Below, in pieces: positions 22,724 to 33,399 of a stretch of 64,000 bases of DNA. Position 1 is the first letter of the stretch, and every line of letters starts with the position of its first letter. The translations under genes were made by a program, and so were the position numbers. Under the pieces are notes generated by a model, which saw only the letters and a list, made by a program, of their open reading frames with translations, did not search any database and was not told the origin of the DNA. This DNA comes from Hemicordylus capensis (taxonomy: Eukaryota > Chordata > Lepidosauria > Squamata > Cordylidae), in assembly GCF_027244095.1 (NCBI RefSeq), contig NC_069659.1, positions 45,124,001 to 45,188,000 of the forward strand, given 5' to 3'.

Positions 22724-22860
22724 CAGCACTACTCAACTTCGGCCCTCCTGCAGATGTTGGCCTACAGTTCCCATAATCCCTGGCTACTGGCCACTGTGAC
22801 TGGGGATTATGGGAGTTGTACTTCAAAAACAGCTGGTGGGGCCAAAGTTAAGCAGGCTTG
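22724..22860. mobile_element. Palindromic hAT MITE (137 bp)
   Basis: Same family as 11872-12007, in inverse arrangement of the arms. The perfect 8-bp duplication GCCTAGAG lies at 22716-22723 and 22861-22868. TIRs are CAGCACTACTCAACTTCGG and CCAAAGTTAAGCAGGCTTG. Confidence 0.92.
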
Positions 22861-22880
22861 GCCTAGAGGATTATTAAAGC

Positions 22881-23014
22881 CAAGGCTGCACAACTCGGGC
22901 CTTCCCGCTGTTTTGGGCCTACAGCTCTCATCATCCCCAGACACAGTGGCCAACAGTCAGGGATTGTGGGAGTTGTAAACTAATGTCTGCAGGAGAGTTG
23001 GTTGTGCAGCTCTG
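22881..23014. mobile_element. Palindromic hAT MITE (134 bp), second copy in tandem
   Basis: Ends are CAAGGCTGCACAACTCGGG and GGTTGTGCAGCTCTG, with inner arms TACAGCTCTCATCATCC and GGGATTGTGGGAGTTGTA. The flanking 8-mers ATTAAAGC and ATCTAAGC differ at two positions. It begins only 20 bp after the previous copy. Confidence 0.85.
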
Positions 23015-23103
23015 ATCTAAGCCATGCAATTCAGAAAGAGAGTGAAGAAAGGCTCTCTCTTTCCCCTCATCTGTCTATAACCTGTGTCTTCTCTTATGAA
23101 ATG

Positions 23104-23400
23104 GGGAGGAGAGCTAGTCTTGTGGTAGCGAGCATGGTTTGTCCCCTCTGCTAAGCAAGGTCCACTTTGGTTTGCATTTGGATGGGAGACTACATGTGCG
23201 CTCTGTGAGACATGGGGCCATAGCTCAGTAGAACAGCATCTGTATGCTTGCATGCAGAAGGTCCCAAGTTCACTCCCTAGAATCTCCAGGTAGGGCTGGT
23301 AGAGACTCCTACTTGTAACCTTGGAGAGCTGCTGCCAGTCAGTGCAGACAATATTGAACTAGCTGGGCCAATAAGCTGACTCAGTATAAAGCAGATGTGT
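23104..23400 (+). mobile_element. 5S rRNA/tRNA-Ala composite SINE
   Basis: The head GCTAAGCAAGGTCCACTTTGG and TTTGGATGGGAGAC (5S box C match) are followed by GGGGCCATAGCTCAGTAGAA and the tRNA-Ala-like T-arm. The tail is slightly altered (AAGCAGATGTGTCCC). Confidence 0.85.
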
Positions 23401-24009
23401 CCCAATAGTTTTGGTCCCATTTCCCCAATGCTCATTTCTCTCCAAATGTTCCCTCTTCCCACCAGTTTACAATAGCACTGGATTGATGGTGCATGTTGAG
23501 GGGTGGTGGAAGGGAAAGGCGGAAAGGAAGCTTTGCACTCATGGTGCACACATGTTCTTATCAGATGTGCTTGGGTCGGTTCACAAAGCATCATCTGAAG
23601 CAACATGCTCCGTGCCCTGCATCTATGGGATCCTCTGCCCAGGTTCACTTTCAAAATAAACACATGTACAGTAATTCACACAAAAACATGGGCATGGGTA
23701 CAGAGACCTGGTACACACGATAATGCCTGAATAGGACTAAAGACAAAACATTTCATTGTTGAAACTCCTTTGGAAACCAGTCTCCTAAGAAACTCTTGTC
23801 TGGGGTAATGAGACATAAATAGATCTATTGATATAAATTTATTTAGATGTAAATCGAACTATTTACATCTACTGATATAATATATCATAATATGATATAG
23901 TGATATAAATATCATGATATGATATAATGATATAAATATATTATGTCACTGAAATGTGTCAAACATTCCATTTTGCTCCAAATGGCGAGGTGGAGTTGTG
24001 TAGAGAGAG
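23401..24009. other. AT-rich sequence and element remnant
   Basis: At 23640-23745 lies a remnant of the GTACA-rich DNA element also seen at 50209-50985 (CCCAGGTTCACTTT, GATAATGCCTGAATAGGAC). At 23820-23945 an AT-rich run of ATGATATAAAT-like units forms local inverted repeats. Confidence 0.5.
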
Positions 24010-24145
24010 CAGGGTTGTGCAACTTCAGCCCCCCAGCTGTGGTTGGACAACAACTCCCATCATTCCAGACCATTGCCCCACGTGGCCGGAGATGATGGAA
24101 GCTGGAGTCCGGCAACCGCTGGAGGGCTGAAGTTGTGCAGCCCTG
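24010..24145. mobile_element. Palindromic hAT MITE (136 bp)
   Basis: Ends are CAGGGTTGTGCAACTTCAG and CTGAAGTTGTGCAGCCCTG. The flanking 8-mers AGAGAGAG and AGATCGAG have two mismatches. Inner arms ACAACTCCCATCATTCC and GGAGATGATGGAAGCTGG. Confidence 0.88.
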
Positions 24146-24324
24146 AGATCGAGTAAGGCTGGATTCTCAGTGGCTAGAGTGACCAGGGGCATGGAGCAAG
24201 TCAGCCCAAGACCAATTAAGGCTATGGTTACTATTCCATGAGGGAAAGTGTAAAGCGCTGTAATAGGAGAGGTTGTTGTAGTTTGGGAAAAACCTGTCCT
24301 CCACCCTTAATGTTAATTATTATT

Positions 24325-24555
24325 TTATTTTACCATTGCTAACTGAGCCATGAGGCACCTTTCTTCCAAGTGGTGATTCTCTGATATTTGGCCCTATCAA
24401 GATAGGGCAACTGGCCCTATCCAACCCTAGTGTCTACCTTATATTTCTTGTAAGACGGTGAGCCCTTTGGGGATAGGGAACCATCTTATGTATTTTTCTG
24501 TATAAACCACTTTGAGAACTTGGCTGAAACGTGGTATATAAATGTCCAGGTACTG
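24325..24555 (+). mobile_element. L2-tailed interspersed repeat
   Basis: Begins CTAACTGAGCCATGAGGCACC and has GTGGTGATTCTC. Then follow GGTGAGCCCTTTGGGGATAGGG (an L2-like 3' block) and TATAAACCACTTTGAGAAC to GGTATATAAATG. At least five more copies lie in the window (24984, 25335, 33080, 35397, 46495). It may be a SINE mobilised by L2 or an L2 3' end. Confidence 0.7.
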
Positions 24556-24729
24556 ACCAAGCCCAGACCTGCTTAGTTTCAGCAGGAATGCTGCAGCACA
24601 CACCTTCAGATAATGTCCTGGAACAGAGCTCTCATGGGAGTGTGTGTGTGCAGGCTGATGCCCAGCAGTCATCAAAATCCTATATATACTCCTGCCTGGC
24701 ATGGTGACAAGCATGTTGCCCGTGCTTTA

Positions 24730-24926
24730 GGAGCACAGGAAGACGCTTTATACCAAGTCAAACGATTGGTCCCTTTAGCCCCATATTGTCTGTGCTGACC
24801 AGCAGTGGCTTCCCCCCCAGGCTTCAGGCAGGAATCTTTCCCAGCCCTACTTGGAGATGTCAGGGACCGAACCCGGGACCTTCTGCATGCCAAGCAGATG
24901 CTCTACCACTGAGCTATGAGGGGCAG
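24730..24926 (-). mobile_element. tRNA-Ala-derived SINE without 5S head
   Basis: On the minus strand it starts CTGCCCCTCATAGCTCAGTG, with TTGGCATGCAGAAGG and CCCGGGTTCGGTCCCTGACA; a tRNA-Ala body is plain to see. No 5S sequence lies beyond the start. It ends TAAAGCGTCTTCCTGTGCTCC. Confidence 0.85.
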
Positions 24927-24983
24927 CCACTATTTCTACTCCTCCATCAGCCAACTGCTTTCCCTTCCAAAGTATAGTCCCCT

Positions 24984-25232
24984 GCTAACTGAGCAAAGAG
25001 GTACCTTCTAAAAGGGGTGATTCTCTTTAACAGGGGGAGAGCAACTGGTCCTACTCATCCCCAGCACAGCATCCCTCCAGTGGCTACTGTTGGTATCTAC
25101 TTCATGTTTCATTTTTAGATTGTGAGCCCTTTGAGGATAAAGGGAGCCATTTTATTTATATTTACTATATTTACATTTTACTATGTAAAATGCTTTGGGA
25201 ACTTTTGTTGAAAAGCAGTATATAAATATTTG
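24984..25232 (+). mobile_element. L2-tailed interspersed repeat
   Basis: Same family as 24325: GCTAACTGAGCAAAGAGGTACC, ATTGTGAGCCCTTTGAGG, AAAATGCTTTGGGAAC and AAAGCAGTATATAAATATT. Confidence 0.72.
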
Positions 25233-25334
25233 TAGCGTTTGTACAGCATATTCATCTTTTAGTATATAAGCCCCAAATGGGCAAAATTGGCTGAAAATCA
25301 TGGGGGAAAGTGCACTACTGTGCCCAGTCTACTA

Positions 25335-25512
25335 CGACAATGACAAATGTTTATATAGCGCCTTTTAACAAAAGTCCCCAAAGCAGTTTATATATGCTGT
25401 GCTGGGGTTGGATAGGGCCCAGTTGCTCTCCCCCTGCTCAGTAAAGATAATCACCACTTTAAAAAGTGGATAATCACCACTTGTCTCTTTGATCAGTTAG
25501 CAGGGGTCTGAC
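25335..25512 (-). mobile_element. L2-tailed interspersed repeat, shortened
   Basis: Reverse copy: TTTATATAGCGCC at the left (tail) to the CTAACTGATCAAAGAGAC start at the right. It lacks the middle GTGAGCCCTTTGGGG block and carries a short duplication of AAAAAGTGGATAATCACCACTT. Confidence 0.65.
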
Positions 25513-25757
25513 CCCAGCTGTCCAGCAATGCCAGCAAAATGCTGCAATTTGTTGGGTTTTTTGCTGAATATATTATGGAGGTTTCCCCTGGTTTTTTTAA
25601 TGAGCCAGAACATGGCTCCCTTACACAAAATGGTGGGTGGAAATATCTCAGAGGTCATTTCTGCTGGCTTTTTCCACATACCGAGGTCAGGTGTCAATTA
25701 CCCGACCATGAATATGCGAACTATTGATGTTGAGTTTGTGATTAACAAGGTTCTCCT

Positions 25758-25813
<56 letters not shown>

Positions 25814-26290
25814 TCTCTGTGGAGCCTCTCTGAGCTTGGAAACACCGTGGACAGGGCTTAGAATTGGACAGGATCAGCACAGGCGTCTCACTCTTGGATC
25901 AGCATGGTGCTGCACTGTATGGAAGCCATTCGCATAGGTTCCATTCTCCTCAGTTACTGTGGATAAGGAAACAGTGTATATTAGAATTTTCATGTGTGTG
26001 TGTGTGTGTGTGTGTGTTATAATCTTTATTCTAATAAACACATACAAAAGCATATCATGGCTCTCACCTTCTGCCAATACCATCTTTTATCCCAGCCTAC
26101 AGCAAGACAAATCTGTTCAGTAGCTCTACTGCCTGTAGTGTTCTTGGTTAATCCATTCCTTGATCCAGGCCAGCTTTTGAATGGGGGCTTTAGTTACTTG
26201 TATTCCAGCCCTGGAGCAGAGGCGGGGCTAACAAACAGCCAGCAGCAAGAGCACTGAAAAGCCGTCTTCGCTTGCCTCTCTGTACATAAT
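25513..26290. other. Unassigned sequence with two (GT)n runs
   Basis: (GT)n microsatellites lie at 25757-25811 and 25992-26017. Open frames made of T-H or V-C repeats over them are artefacts. The rest is not recognised. Confidence 0.6.
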
Positions 26291-26687
26291 GAGGCTATTC
26301 TCAGGACCGCAGGAAAGCGGGCTAAGGGAGCCTAAGAACTCCTCCCCTTAAACAAGGTTAGCAGAGCAAGCGCTTTGCTAACCCCATTCTTCTGATCATG
26401 GTGACTCATGAGAAGACCCGACTGGGAGGCTCCAACAAGCCTCCCGGCCTCGGGGGTCTCACCAGAATGCCCTGCAAACTCGTGTGGGGCATTCTGGTAC
26501 TTCTGGGGGCCAGGTGGCCCCCCGATTCCCACTGCCCCAATGGCTCTGTGATGGAGCCGGTAATTGTGTTGCTGGCCATCTGGCCACCCAGGGCAAGCTC
26601 CCTGCTCATCTGCGGGGAGAGTGAGCTAAGCCTGCTCTCCCCGCAGAGCCCACTTAGGCTCTCCACACTGCTCATATGGAGAGCCTC
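26291..26687. mobile_element. Hairpin-chain non-autonomous element, copy 3
   Basis: Begins GAGGCTATTCTCAGGACC and ends GGAGAGCCTC. Consecutive hairpins occur at about 26352-26384, 26428-26450, 26463-26497, 26503-26522, 26618-26645 and 26657-26686. The middle parts match 964-1395 and, inverted, 28363-28859 (for example CCAGAATGCCCTGCA with GGGGCATTCTGG). There is no coding content. It lies about 160 bp from a TEX55 exon, in intron. Confidence 0.65.
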
Positions 26688-26845
26688 AATATCTATTTCA
26701 TTAAACTATTACTATTCCTGATTCCACTCCACTGCCTTGTCCTTGCATACCACAATTCTTTCCCTTGGATTCTACAGTGCCTTTCCTGCTTATTCAGAGA
26801 GCTACAAGAATCAAGTCCTGAATGCTCTGAAAAAGACCCCCATAC

Positions 26846-26908
26846 CTGTTGCAACATGAACTCTAATGGCTTCTCTGGCTTCTCATACACCAGGTTTTCG
26901 GTGATCTC
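26846..26908 (-). CDS. TEX55-like gene, exon 3 (63 bp)
   Basis: On the minus strand an acceptor (CTACCTTTCTTCTCAG) precedes 21 codons starting EITENLVYEKPEKPLEF and ending FMLQQ, followed by a donor GTATGG. Both borders are phase 0, so it joins exon 2 without a break. YMEKHNILQIFQ followed by EITENLVYEKPEKP matches, from memory, the C-terminal RIIa/DPY30-like dimerisation-docking helices of TEX55, a testis protein of the sperm flagellum. A further short exon is expected to encode the end of the second helix; I did not find it. The start of the surrounding larger open frame is intronic. Confidence 0.75.
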
Positions 26909-28362
26909 CTGAGAAGAAAGGTAGAAGGCATTCCATCTCTCTCCTGAAGGCAAGGAGTGAAAAGATACAAACCTATATTGCCAAGGGCAAGCTTGGTGTG
27001 TCTTTTGAGATGGGAAAGGCAGGATATATAGGATACATATAACAAACATATATAGACATACACTTTGTGTGTTCTCTTCCTCATCATGTTGGCCACTGTC
27101 TTTAAGTGATAAAAGTTGCCTTGGAAACTGTATAATGAAAGGCAGGACAGAAATGCTTTAATTAACTAACTAACAAATAAGGCTTATGTGAACTCTGCAC
27201 ATTTCTAAATTACGTGCTAAGGAGCTCACATGCTGCTTTCAGCATCAATGAAGAAAAGGATATTCATTACAATGGGCCTTTCACATAAAGGTTCTTTGTG
27301 AACCAAGTCTAAAGCTGTAGCTGAAATGAAACCAATTTCTGGGATTTTAGTATTTAAAATACTAAACAATTAGTAATGACATTTTTTTAAAGCATTTGAA
27401 AACCCACCCAAGCTTTTTCAGCTTTTTTAAAATTTTAAGTTTTAATCTGTTTTTGACTTTTAAATGGTCTAAATTGTTTTAAGATTTTTGTGTATGTTTT
27501 AACTTGTTTTATGTTATTGTTAACCGCCCAGAGAATAAAGTTTGGGGCAGTGTACAAATTTGACAATTAAATAAATAAAAGTTGGGGGACTGGCTAAAAA
27601 ACTAAATCTTACCTACAGAGTTTTGGGCAATCGATTGTCATCTGACCCAGTGAAATGTGAAATAGTGTATTTACCAGAATTAAAGACAACTCGCAATTTA
27701 AGATGACCACCTTAAAAGGGGGGGGGGTTATACTTGCATTTGCCTGAGAGAAAGAGGAATCCGAATTTAAGATGATTCCCCCAATTTCTAACACCAAAGA
27801 ACCTGTAAGAAATCGAGTTTTGGATTCAGGTAAATATGGTACGTTATACCCTGTTGTTCTAGCAACATCCAAAATTGTGATTATTTGTGTGTCTGGATAT
27901 GTGAGGGGGAGGGAATGGCTGTGTCAAGGTAAGTTGGAGAATGCAAACTTGAATTTCAGCAAACAGAATTGTGTTAGGAAGAGTTGCTTGAGATTTTCCC
28001 CTAAAGGTATGACTGATTCATATGCATTGTTTGGGAGAATGTAATTCTCTTCACAAAAAATTCTTCTTTTATTCTTATTTGCTACAATCCAACAGTCAAG
28101 CCCTTTTATTTCTCAAAGGCATTTTGGTTGTGGTATACGGCCACCCAGAAGCATTTTACTGATGCTAGAGTTGGTTTTTTTGTGTTGTTTTTTGCTGCTT
28201 GGATTTTTATTGTCTCTATGGATTTTGCATACATATGTGTAAATATATAGATGTCTATCTATATTTAATGCTGCATGTTGCCCTAAGGCTATTTCTAGGA
28301 AAAGCAAGCAACACATTTCATAAATAAGGCCCCTACCCTGGGCAAAATTGGGGTGGGGGGGG
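26909..28362. other. Intron 2 of the TEX55-like gene, left part
   Basis: It holds a plus-oriented LINE 3' tail at about 27375-27586 (TTAACCGCCCAGAGAATAAAG, AATAAATAAAA). At 27660-27840 lies sequence with a C-rich run (minus) and inverted AATTTAAGATGA motifs. No other exon recognised. Confidence 0.5.
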
Positions 28363-28859
28363 GAGGCTCTCCACCCAAGCAGTGTGGAGAGCCTGCAGGG
28401 GATTTGCAAGAAGAGTGGGCTTAACCCACCCTCCCTGCACATGAGCAGGCCGCTCGCCCTGGGCGGCCAGATTGGCTGCCCACATGATTACCGGCTCCAT
28501 CATGGAGCTGGGTGGGGCGGCGGGGAATTGGGGCCACCTGGCCCCCGAAGTCCCAGCATGCCCCGTGCAAGTATGTGGGGCATGCTGGGGAGCCCTCCCC
28601 CGATGACTCCAGGAGGCTTGTTGTAGCCTCCCAGTTGGGGGGCTGCTTGTGAGTCGCCATGGTGTGGAGCCGCACTGCAGTGGCACACAATCTGAAAAAC
28701 AGGGTTAGCAGAGCGCACACTCTGCTAAACCCGTTTTAGATGGGGGCATTTAAGGTGGCTTGCTGTTGGGAGCTGCGTAGCTCCCGTTGCAGCACATGAC
28801 CCGCCAAAACCGGGCTGGGCTCCCTTAGCCTGATTCTGGTGGGTCGTGAGAACAGCCTC
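28363..28859. mobile_element. Hairpin-chain non-autonomous element, copy 4 (inverted)
   Basis: Starts GAGGCTCTCCACC and ends GTCGTGAGAACAGCCTC, so it is the reverse orientation of 26291-26687. Hairpins include GGCTCTCCAC/GTGGAGAGCC (28365-28393), GGCTCCATCATGGAGC (28491-28507), CCCAGCATGCCCCG/GGGGCATGCTGGG (28551-28591), GGAGGCTTGTTGTAGCCTCC (28611-28631) and GGGTTAGCAGAG/CTCTGCTAAACCC (28699-28733). The arms stay paired although many bases differ from the other copies. Confidence 0.65.
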
Positions 28860-29167
28860 AGTGTGTTTCTTTGTGATTTAACTGTTCTGATTACTGTTCA
28901 TGATGCATTGGTTTGCATCAGATGTATGGAATGGCTTCCAGGTCAATCACTATTTTGAATTAATCCTACCTTATTGCTTTAAAAAAATCAAATAATATAA
29001 ATGGTAAATGATAAAGCAAGCAACAATGGTGGTAGCAATACTAGAACAACAAGTAGCAAGGCAAGAAAGAAAAACCCAACTGAGAGACGTGTGCAGGAAA
29101 TTCTAATTCCAAGGATTGCTACTTGAGTTTTAAAAGTAGCTTGCCATGTAGAGGCAAGAAGATCAGC

Positions 29168-29860
29168 TGTCACAGCCCGATATCAACCAGTCCTATTAAT
29201 AAAGAGGCTTTAACACTGCCACCAAGTGGAAATCTTTATTCCCTAGATGTCTCCACTAAACAGCTCCCCAGCTGTCCACCTCATACCCAACTTAGGTAAA
29301 GTGGTGTGGCAATTAAGTGTGGGGTGGGGAATACACAACATACAAACCACACAAGATCTGATTTAAAGATATAGTTTTACCGGGGCGGGGGAAGTAATCC
29401 AATTTTAGATATAGGTTTTGAAGTATTTCTGAAATAAAAAGGACAATAACCCTTAGAGCAAAAGACAAGATAAAATGGAATAAGCACACCCAGCTATCCT
29501 ATTCTGAGAACAGTCAGCCTCACCAGCAGCTCCCTTAAGTCATATCTTTTTCCTCCAGCAGCACTTCTGTTCCTTCTTCCTACACTGTCTTTGCCAGTCT
29601 CCAACTCTGTCTCCCTCTGACTTGCTTTCCCTAAACTCTGTCTTTTTATCTCCCAACACTCTTCCCTCCTCCTCTCAACCAGCCAATCACGAGTTTAGGT
29701 TTACTTTGAACTTTCCTTTGCCTTAACTGTTTGACCTGGACAACCACTCCCAAACTAAACTTCTGACCTTTCCCTTGTTTTTGGCTTAGTAACAGAAATC
29801 TACAGATCTGAACTTTTAATCTTTGTATAAACAACTAAAGAAAGAAAAACAACCCTGACA
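29168..29860 (-). mobile_element. Possible solo LTR (fossil)
   Basis: The segment begins TGTCACAGCC and ends CCCTGACA on the plus strand. On the minus strand it has an AATAAAG signal near its end and a purine-rich stretch just before its start. These features fit an old LTR from a retrovirus-like element. No flanking duplication or internal genes are seen, so the family and even the class are uncertain. It looks old and non-functional. Confidence 0.3.
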
Positions 29861-30660
29861 CAAAAACATTAACCTCTTCTTTCCCCGCAAGCACACATTT
29901 TATGACACAACACAAAAAACAAGAGATTCAGCTGGCAGGGGCGAGGGAGCCAGGAGAGAGGGCTTCCTCTGCTTGCATCATTGGGCAGTGCAGGGTCAGG
30001 CAGGCAGGCAGGAGCATGCCTGACTGATGATCAGCTGTGGGTTGGGGAGGCAGGGTTGGCTGGGAGTGGAGCAGCACAGAGGCAAGGAGGTCTGCATGGC
30101 CTGTAGGCAGCTGCCTGGCTTGAGATGGGTGCCAAATGGGATAGTGCAGGTAGCACTGACCACCATGGATGCAGAGGCAAGGAGCGGGTGGGACTCAATG
30201 CCACTGACCACTAGGGTTGGAAGGACAGCCTTCCAGAAAGGGGAGGAAACCTGTGAAGTGGAAGGACAGGAGCTTAATAAATGATACTTGTATAGAGATA
30301 TTCAAGGGACCAAGCGTCACTGATGAGGGCGGCTAGGGTGCACTCCAGGGAGAACCCTGTGTCTCTGGAGAGGAGTTGGGTTTACATACCAACCACAGCT
30401 TGGAGCAGGAGTAGGGTGGCTTAACCCCCTCCCTAGGACTTTGGAGTGTGCACGGGTATCTGCTAGTACACACCAGAGCCAAAACCTCTACAGGGTGTTC
30501 TGAATTCTGAGAGATCCCAGAAATACGTCTGTATAAAGGAACTTGCTGAGCTGAGGATGGAATGTGAGGGAGTCAAGTTGGCTCAACACATGTTTTTACA
30601 ATGTATCACGTCCAGTTAAAGAGTCTGGGGACAGGGGAAGGCAAAATGGGGGACATTCAC
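29861..30660. other. Intronic sequence, unassigned
   Basis: No repeat family recognised apart from a short CAGG run near 29998-30012. Confidence 0.4.
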
Positions 30661-31548
30661 CTGAAATATTTGCAGGATGTTATGTTTCTCCATGTACCTA
30701 ACAGAAACCTCAAAGGGATCTTCGTACACCTCAAGCATGGGCTCCTCAGGCTCCTCCTCAGGCTGGGCTAATGGGGCCACAGTGCCCTCGGCCGGTGGGG
30801 CTGCTGGTGGGATGGCCTGCATTTCAGCCTGCATTTCGGCCTGAAGTTCCGCTCGGAGTTCAGCTTGTACCTCCGCTGCTTGAGAAGCCATCATTGTCTC
30901 CATAGTCTCCAGTGATCTGACCAGAGTCGTTGTTGGTGACCCACGAAGAGCCGCTGGAATTTCAATTCTACTTTGACGGAGCAAAGTTGCAAGGGTTTCA
31001 AAACGTGGAGCTTCATCAGATGATGTGGTTGAAGGTGCAGTAGCAGGAGGTTCCTCCTCAGCTTCTGCCTCGGTAGCTTCCGGTAACTGGTCCATTGAGA
31101 ATTCCTCTGCAGTCATCTGGAGGTCCTCTGCAGCTATCTGAAGTTCCTCTGCAGTTATCTGGAGGTCATCTGCAGCTATCTGAAGTTCCTCTGAAGATAT
31201 TTGGGGCTCCTCTGGAGTTATTTGGGGCTCCTCTGAAAATATTTGGAGTTCCTCTGCAGTTATTTGGGGCTCCTCTGCAGTTATTTGGGGCTCCTCTGAA
31301 AACGTCTGGAGTTCCTCTGCAGGTATTTGGGGCTCCTCTGCGGGTATTTGGGGCTCCTCTGCGGGTATTTGGGGCTCCTCTGCGGGTATTTGGGGCTCCT
31401 CTGCGGGTATTCGGGGCTCCTCTGCGGGTATTCGGGGCTCCTCTGCGGGTATTCGGGGCTCCTCTGCGGGTATTCGGGGCTCCTCTGCAGATATGGAAAA
31501 ATCCGGATCTACCTCCACCTCAGTAATCAGAACTCTTCCTGGATGTAA
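30661..31548 (-). CDS. TEX55-like gene, exon 2 (888 bp, main coding exon)
   Basis: The acceptor has a good pyrimidine tract (ACTATTCCTTTCTTATTTATTACAG, shown in part). The donor is TTTCAG then GTGAAT. The 296 codons begin LHPGRVLITEVEVDPDFS. Then come 18 seven-residue repeats of the AEEPRIP/AEEPQIP type (about residues 20-150). An acidic Ala/Glu-rich region, a basic stretch TLLRQSRIEIPAALRGSP and a helical AELQAEMQ tandem follow. The exon ends with DPFEVSVRYMEKHNILQIFQ, the first helix of an RIIa/DPY30-like docking domain completed by exon 3. A low-complexity N-terminal part with a C-terminal docking helix is the TEX55 architecture as I know it. The plus-strand frames over this region are shadows. 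The true start is in exon 1, not in this exon. Confidence 0.75.
31095..31491 (-). repeat. 21-bp coding tandem repeat in TEX55-like exon 2
   Basis: Eighteen units plus a partial one encode the heptad x-E-E-[PL]-[RQ]-I-x. The first four units (31491 side) are all AEEPRIP and the next four AEEPQIP. Later units diverge steadily (SEEPQIT, AEELQIF, ADDLQIT, AEDLQMT). The gradient suggests recent expansion at the N-terminal side. Confidence 0.9.
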
Positions 31549-32661
31549 CTGTAATAAATAAGAAAGGAATAGTTTAGCTACAGAAATCTATGTTGATAGT
31601 TCTCACACTTTGCAGGATGCTGGGGTTTATTTAGCAGAATCTAATCCTGTTGGTCAGTCTAAGATGGGAGGAGAGATCCACTACCCTTAGCCCTTCCTCT
31701 TCACTATTCTCCCTACCTAGCTACCCAGGAATCTAGCTGCTAAACAGAGACCAGAATGTATGCTAATGCTTTTTTGTGAGTAAAAATATACCTTTAATAG
31801 CTGAAGAGGATACTTGGAAGACACAAGCTTCCATCTTCTCCATCTGCAAGCTCTTTATTTAATTTATTTAAAATAAACCCTACCCCTCCAATACATTAAT
31901 GTTCAGGGTGGCTCACAAAATCAGTGAAAAAGAAACAATACAAAAAACAATATAAAAGTTAAACTAAAAACAAGACTCAGTTAAAACCAGATCTAAAATT
32001 ACAAGTTAAAAAGTTAACAAGTTAACCCCCACCAGTTATACTATGCAGGTAATACTAAAAAGTATCTCTTTATTTAACTGAACAATAGGTGAAAAACAAT
32101 TTGTGAACTAACAATGCCTTGCAGGTATCATGAAATCAATGGTTTTCCTTGGATATGTTAAACAGAACTGGTGAATCGGATTTGGCCACATATAAATAAT
32201 AGTAAATTGTCCCTACCACCAACATTGCCCAATCCCTACAAAAAGACTGTATGGCTAACTACTTTATTTGTTCATTCATTCATTCGATTTCTATACCGCC
32301 CTTCCAAAAATGGCTCAGGGCGGTTTACACAGAGAAATAACAAATAAATAAGATGACTAATCTCCAAAGGTTGTTGATTTTCATGCTCATGCAGTATTAT
32401 TTACATGCTCATGCAGAAAAATATTACCGGGTTATTTCCAACACACCTAGCTGAAAGTAGGTACCTGGTCTTTTAGTGGGGGAAAGCAATCTAAGATTAT
32501 ATGCAAACATCCCATTCCTAGAAAATCTGCTTGATATTGTCAAGTTCATGAGATTTTGCTGATCCATAGTATCGGGGGATCCCTAACTTGGAGAGCCTGG
32601 TACCTGTGTGAATAGCAAACTGATGGTGGCAGATTGGAATTGTAACAGGTTAAAACAAAAG
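31549..32661. other. Intron 1 of the TEX55-like gene, left part
   Basis: It contains reverse LINE tails at about 31850-32010 (CTCTTTATTTAATTTATTT, GTTCAGGGTGGCTCACAA) and 32262-32340 (TATACCGCCCTTCC, CAGGGCGGTTTACA). Otherwise unassigned. Confidence 0.5.
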
Positions 32662-33078
32662 TTTAGAATGGATCAGGATCAAGGCCTATCTAGTCCAACA
32701 TTCTGTTTCCCACAGTGGCCCACCAGATTCCTCTAGGAAGCCCACAGGCAAGAGATGAAGGCCCCCCTCTTTCCTGTTATTGCCCCCCTGCAACAGTATT
32801 CAGAGGCATCGTGCCTCTGAGCCTGGAGGTAGCCTTCAAGATTAGTAGCTATTGAGAGAATTCTCCTCCATGAATTTGTCTAAGCCCTGCTTAAAGCCAT
32901 CCAAGTTGGTGGTCATCGCCACATCCCGTGGCAGAGAATTCCATAGATTAATTATGCACTGTGTGGGGAAAAAGTACTTCTTTTTGTTGGTCCTAAATTT
33001 CCTGGCAATCAGTTTCATGGGATTCTATTGTTGCAGTTCTAGTGTCACGAGAAAGGGAGAAAATTTTCTCTCTATCCA
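32662..33078 (-). mobile_element. 5'-truncated CR1-group LINE 3' end
   Basis: The minus strand reads through the C-terminal ORF2 end (KLIARKFRTNKKKYFFPTQ-like, then LWNSLPRDVA and NLDGFKQGLDKFMEE). The conserved 3' untranslated region with GGTGGGCCACTGTGGGAAAC and GATCCTGATCC follows. It matches 34950-35392 in the opposite orientation. Confidence 0.8.
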
Positions 33079-33079
33079 A

Positions 33080-33341
33080 CAACAACAATTTATATACCAC
33101 TTTTCAACAAAAGTTTCCAAAGCGGTTTACATACATACATACATACATACATATAATGGTTCCCTGCCCCCAAAGGGCTCACAATCTAAAAAGAAACATG
33201 ATAGACACCAGCAACAAGAGGTACTGGAGTGCCATCACTGGAGGTACTGTGAGGGGGGTGGATAGGGCCAGTTACTCTTCTCCCTGCTCAATAAAGAGAA
33301 TCACCATGTTAAAAAGGTGCCTCTTTGCCCAGTTAGCAGGG
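33080..33341 (-). mobile_element. L2-tailed interspersed repeat
   Basis: TTTATATACCACTTTTCAAC at the left (tail), a (CATA)n run at 33129-33154, CCCAAAGGGCTCACAATCT in the middle and AAAAAGGTGCCTCTTTGCCC at the right; reverse copy of the 24325 family. Confidence 0.75.
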
Positions 33342-33399
33342 GTATTTTGTCTGGCAATGGGTGTATTTTGTCTGGCAATGGTATTTTGTCTGGCAATGG
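33342..33399. repeat. Short tandem repeat (about 19 bp x 3)
   Basis: Three copies of GTATTTTGTCTGGCAATGG, with GT spacers, at the junction of the L2-tailed repeat and the CR1 copy. Confidence 0.85.

Noticed and set aside
24850-24926. Possible tRNA-Ala gene
   Set aside because: The cloverleaf is diverged and it continues into the SINE body; same for other copies.
25698-26083. Frames with Thr-His or Val-Cys runs
   Set aside because: Translated (GT)n microsatellites.
31095-31548. Plus-strand 143-codon repeat frame
   Set aside because: It is the antisense shadow of the coding 21-bp repeat in the TEX55-like exon.
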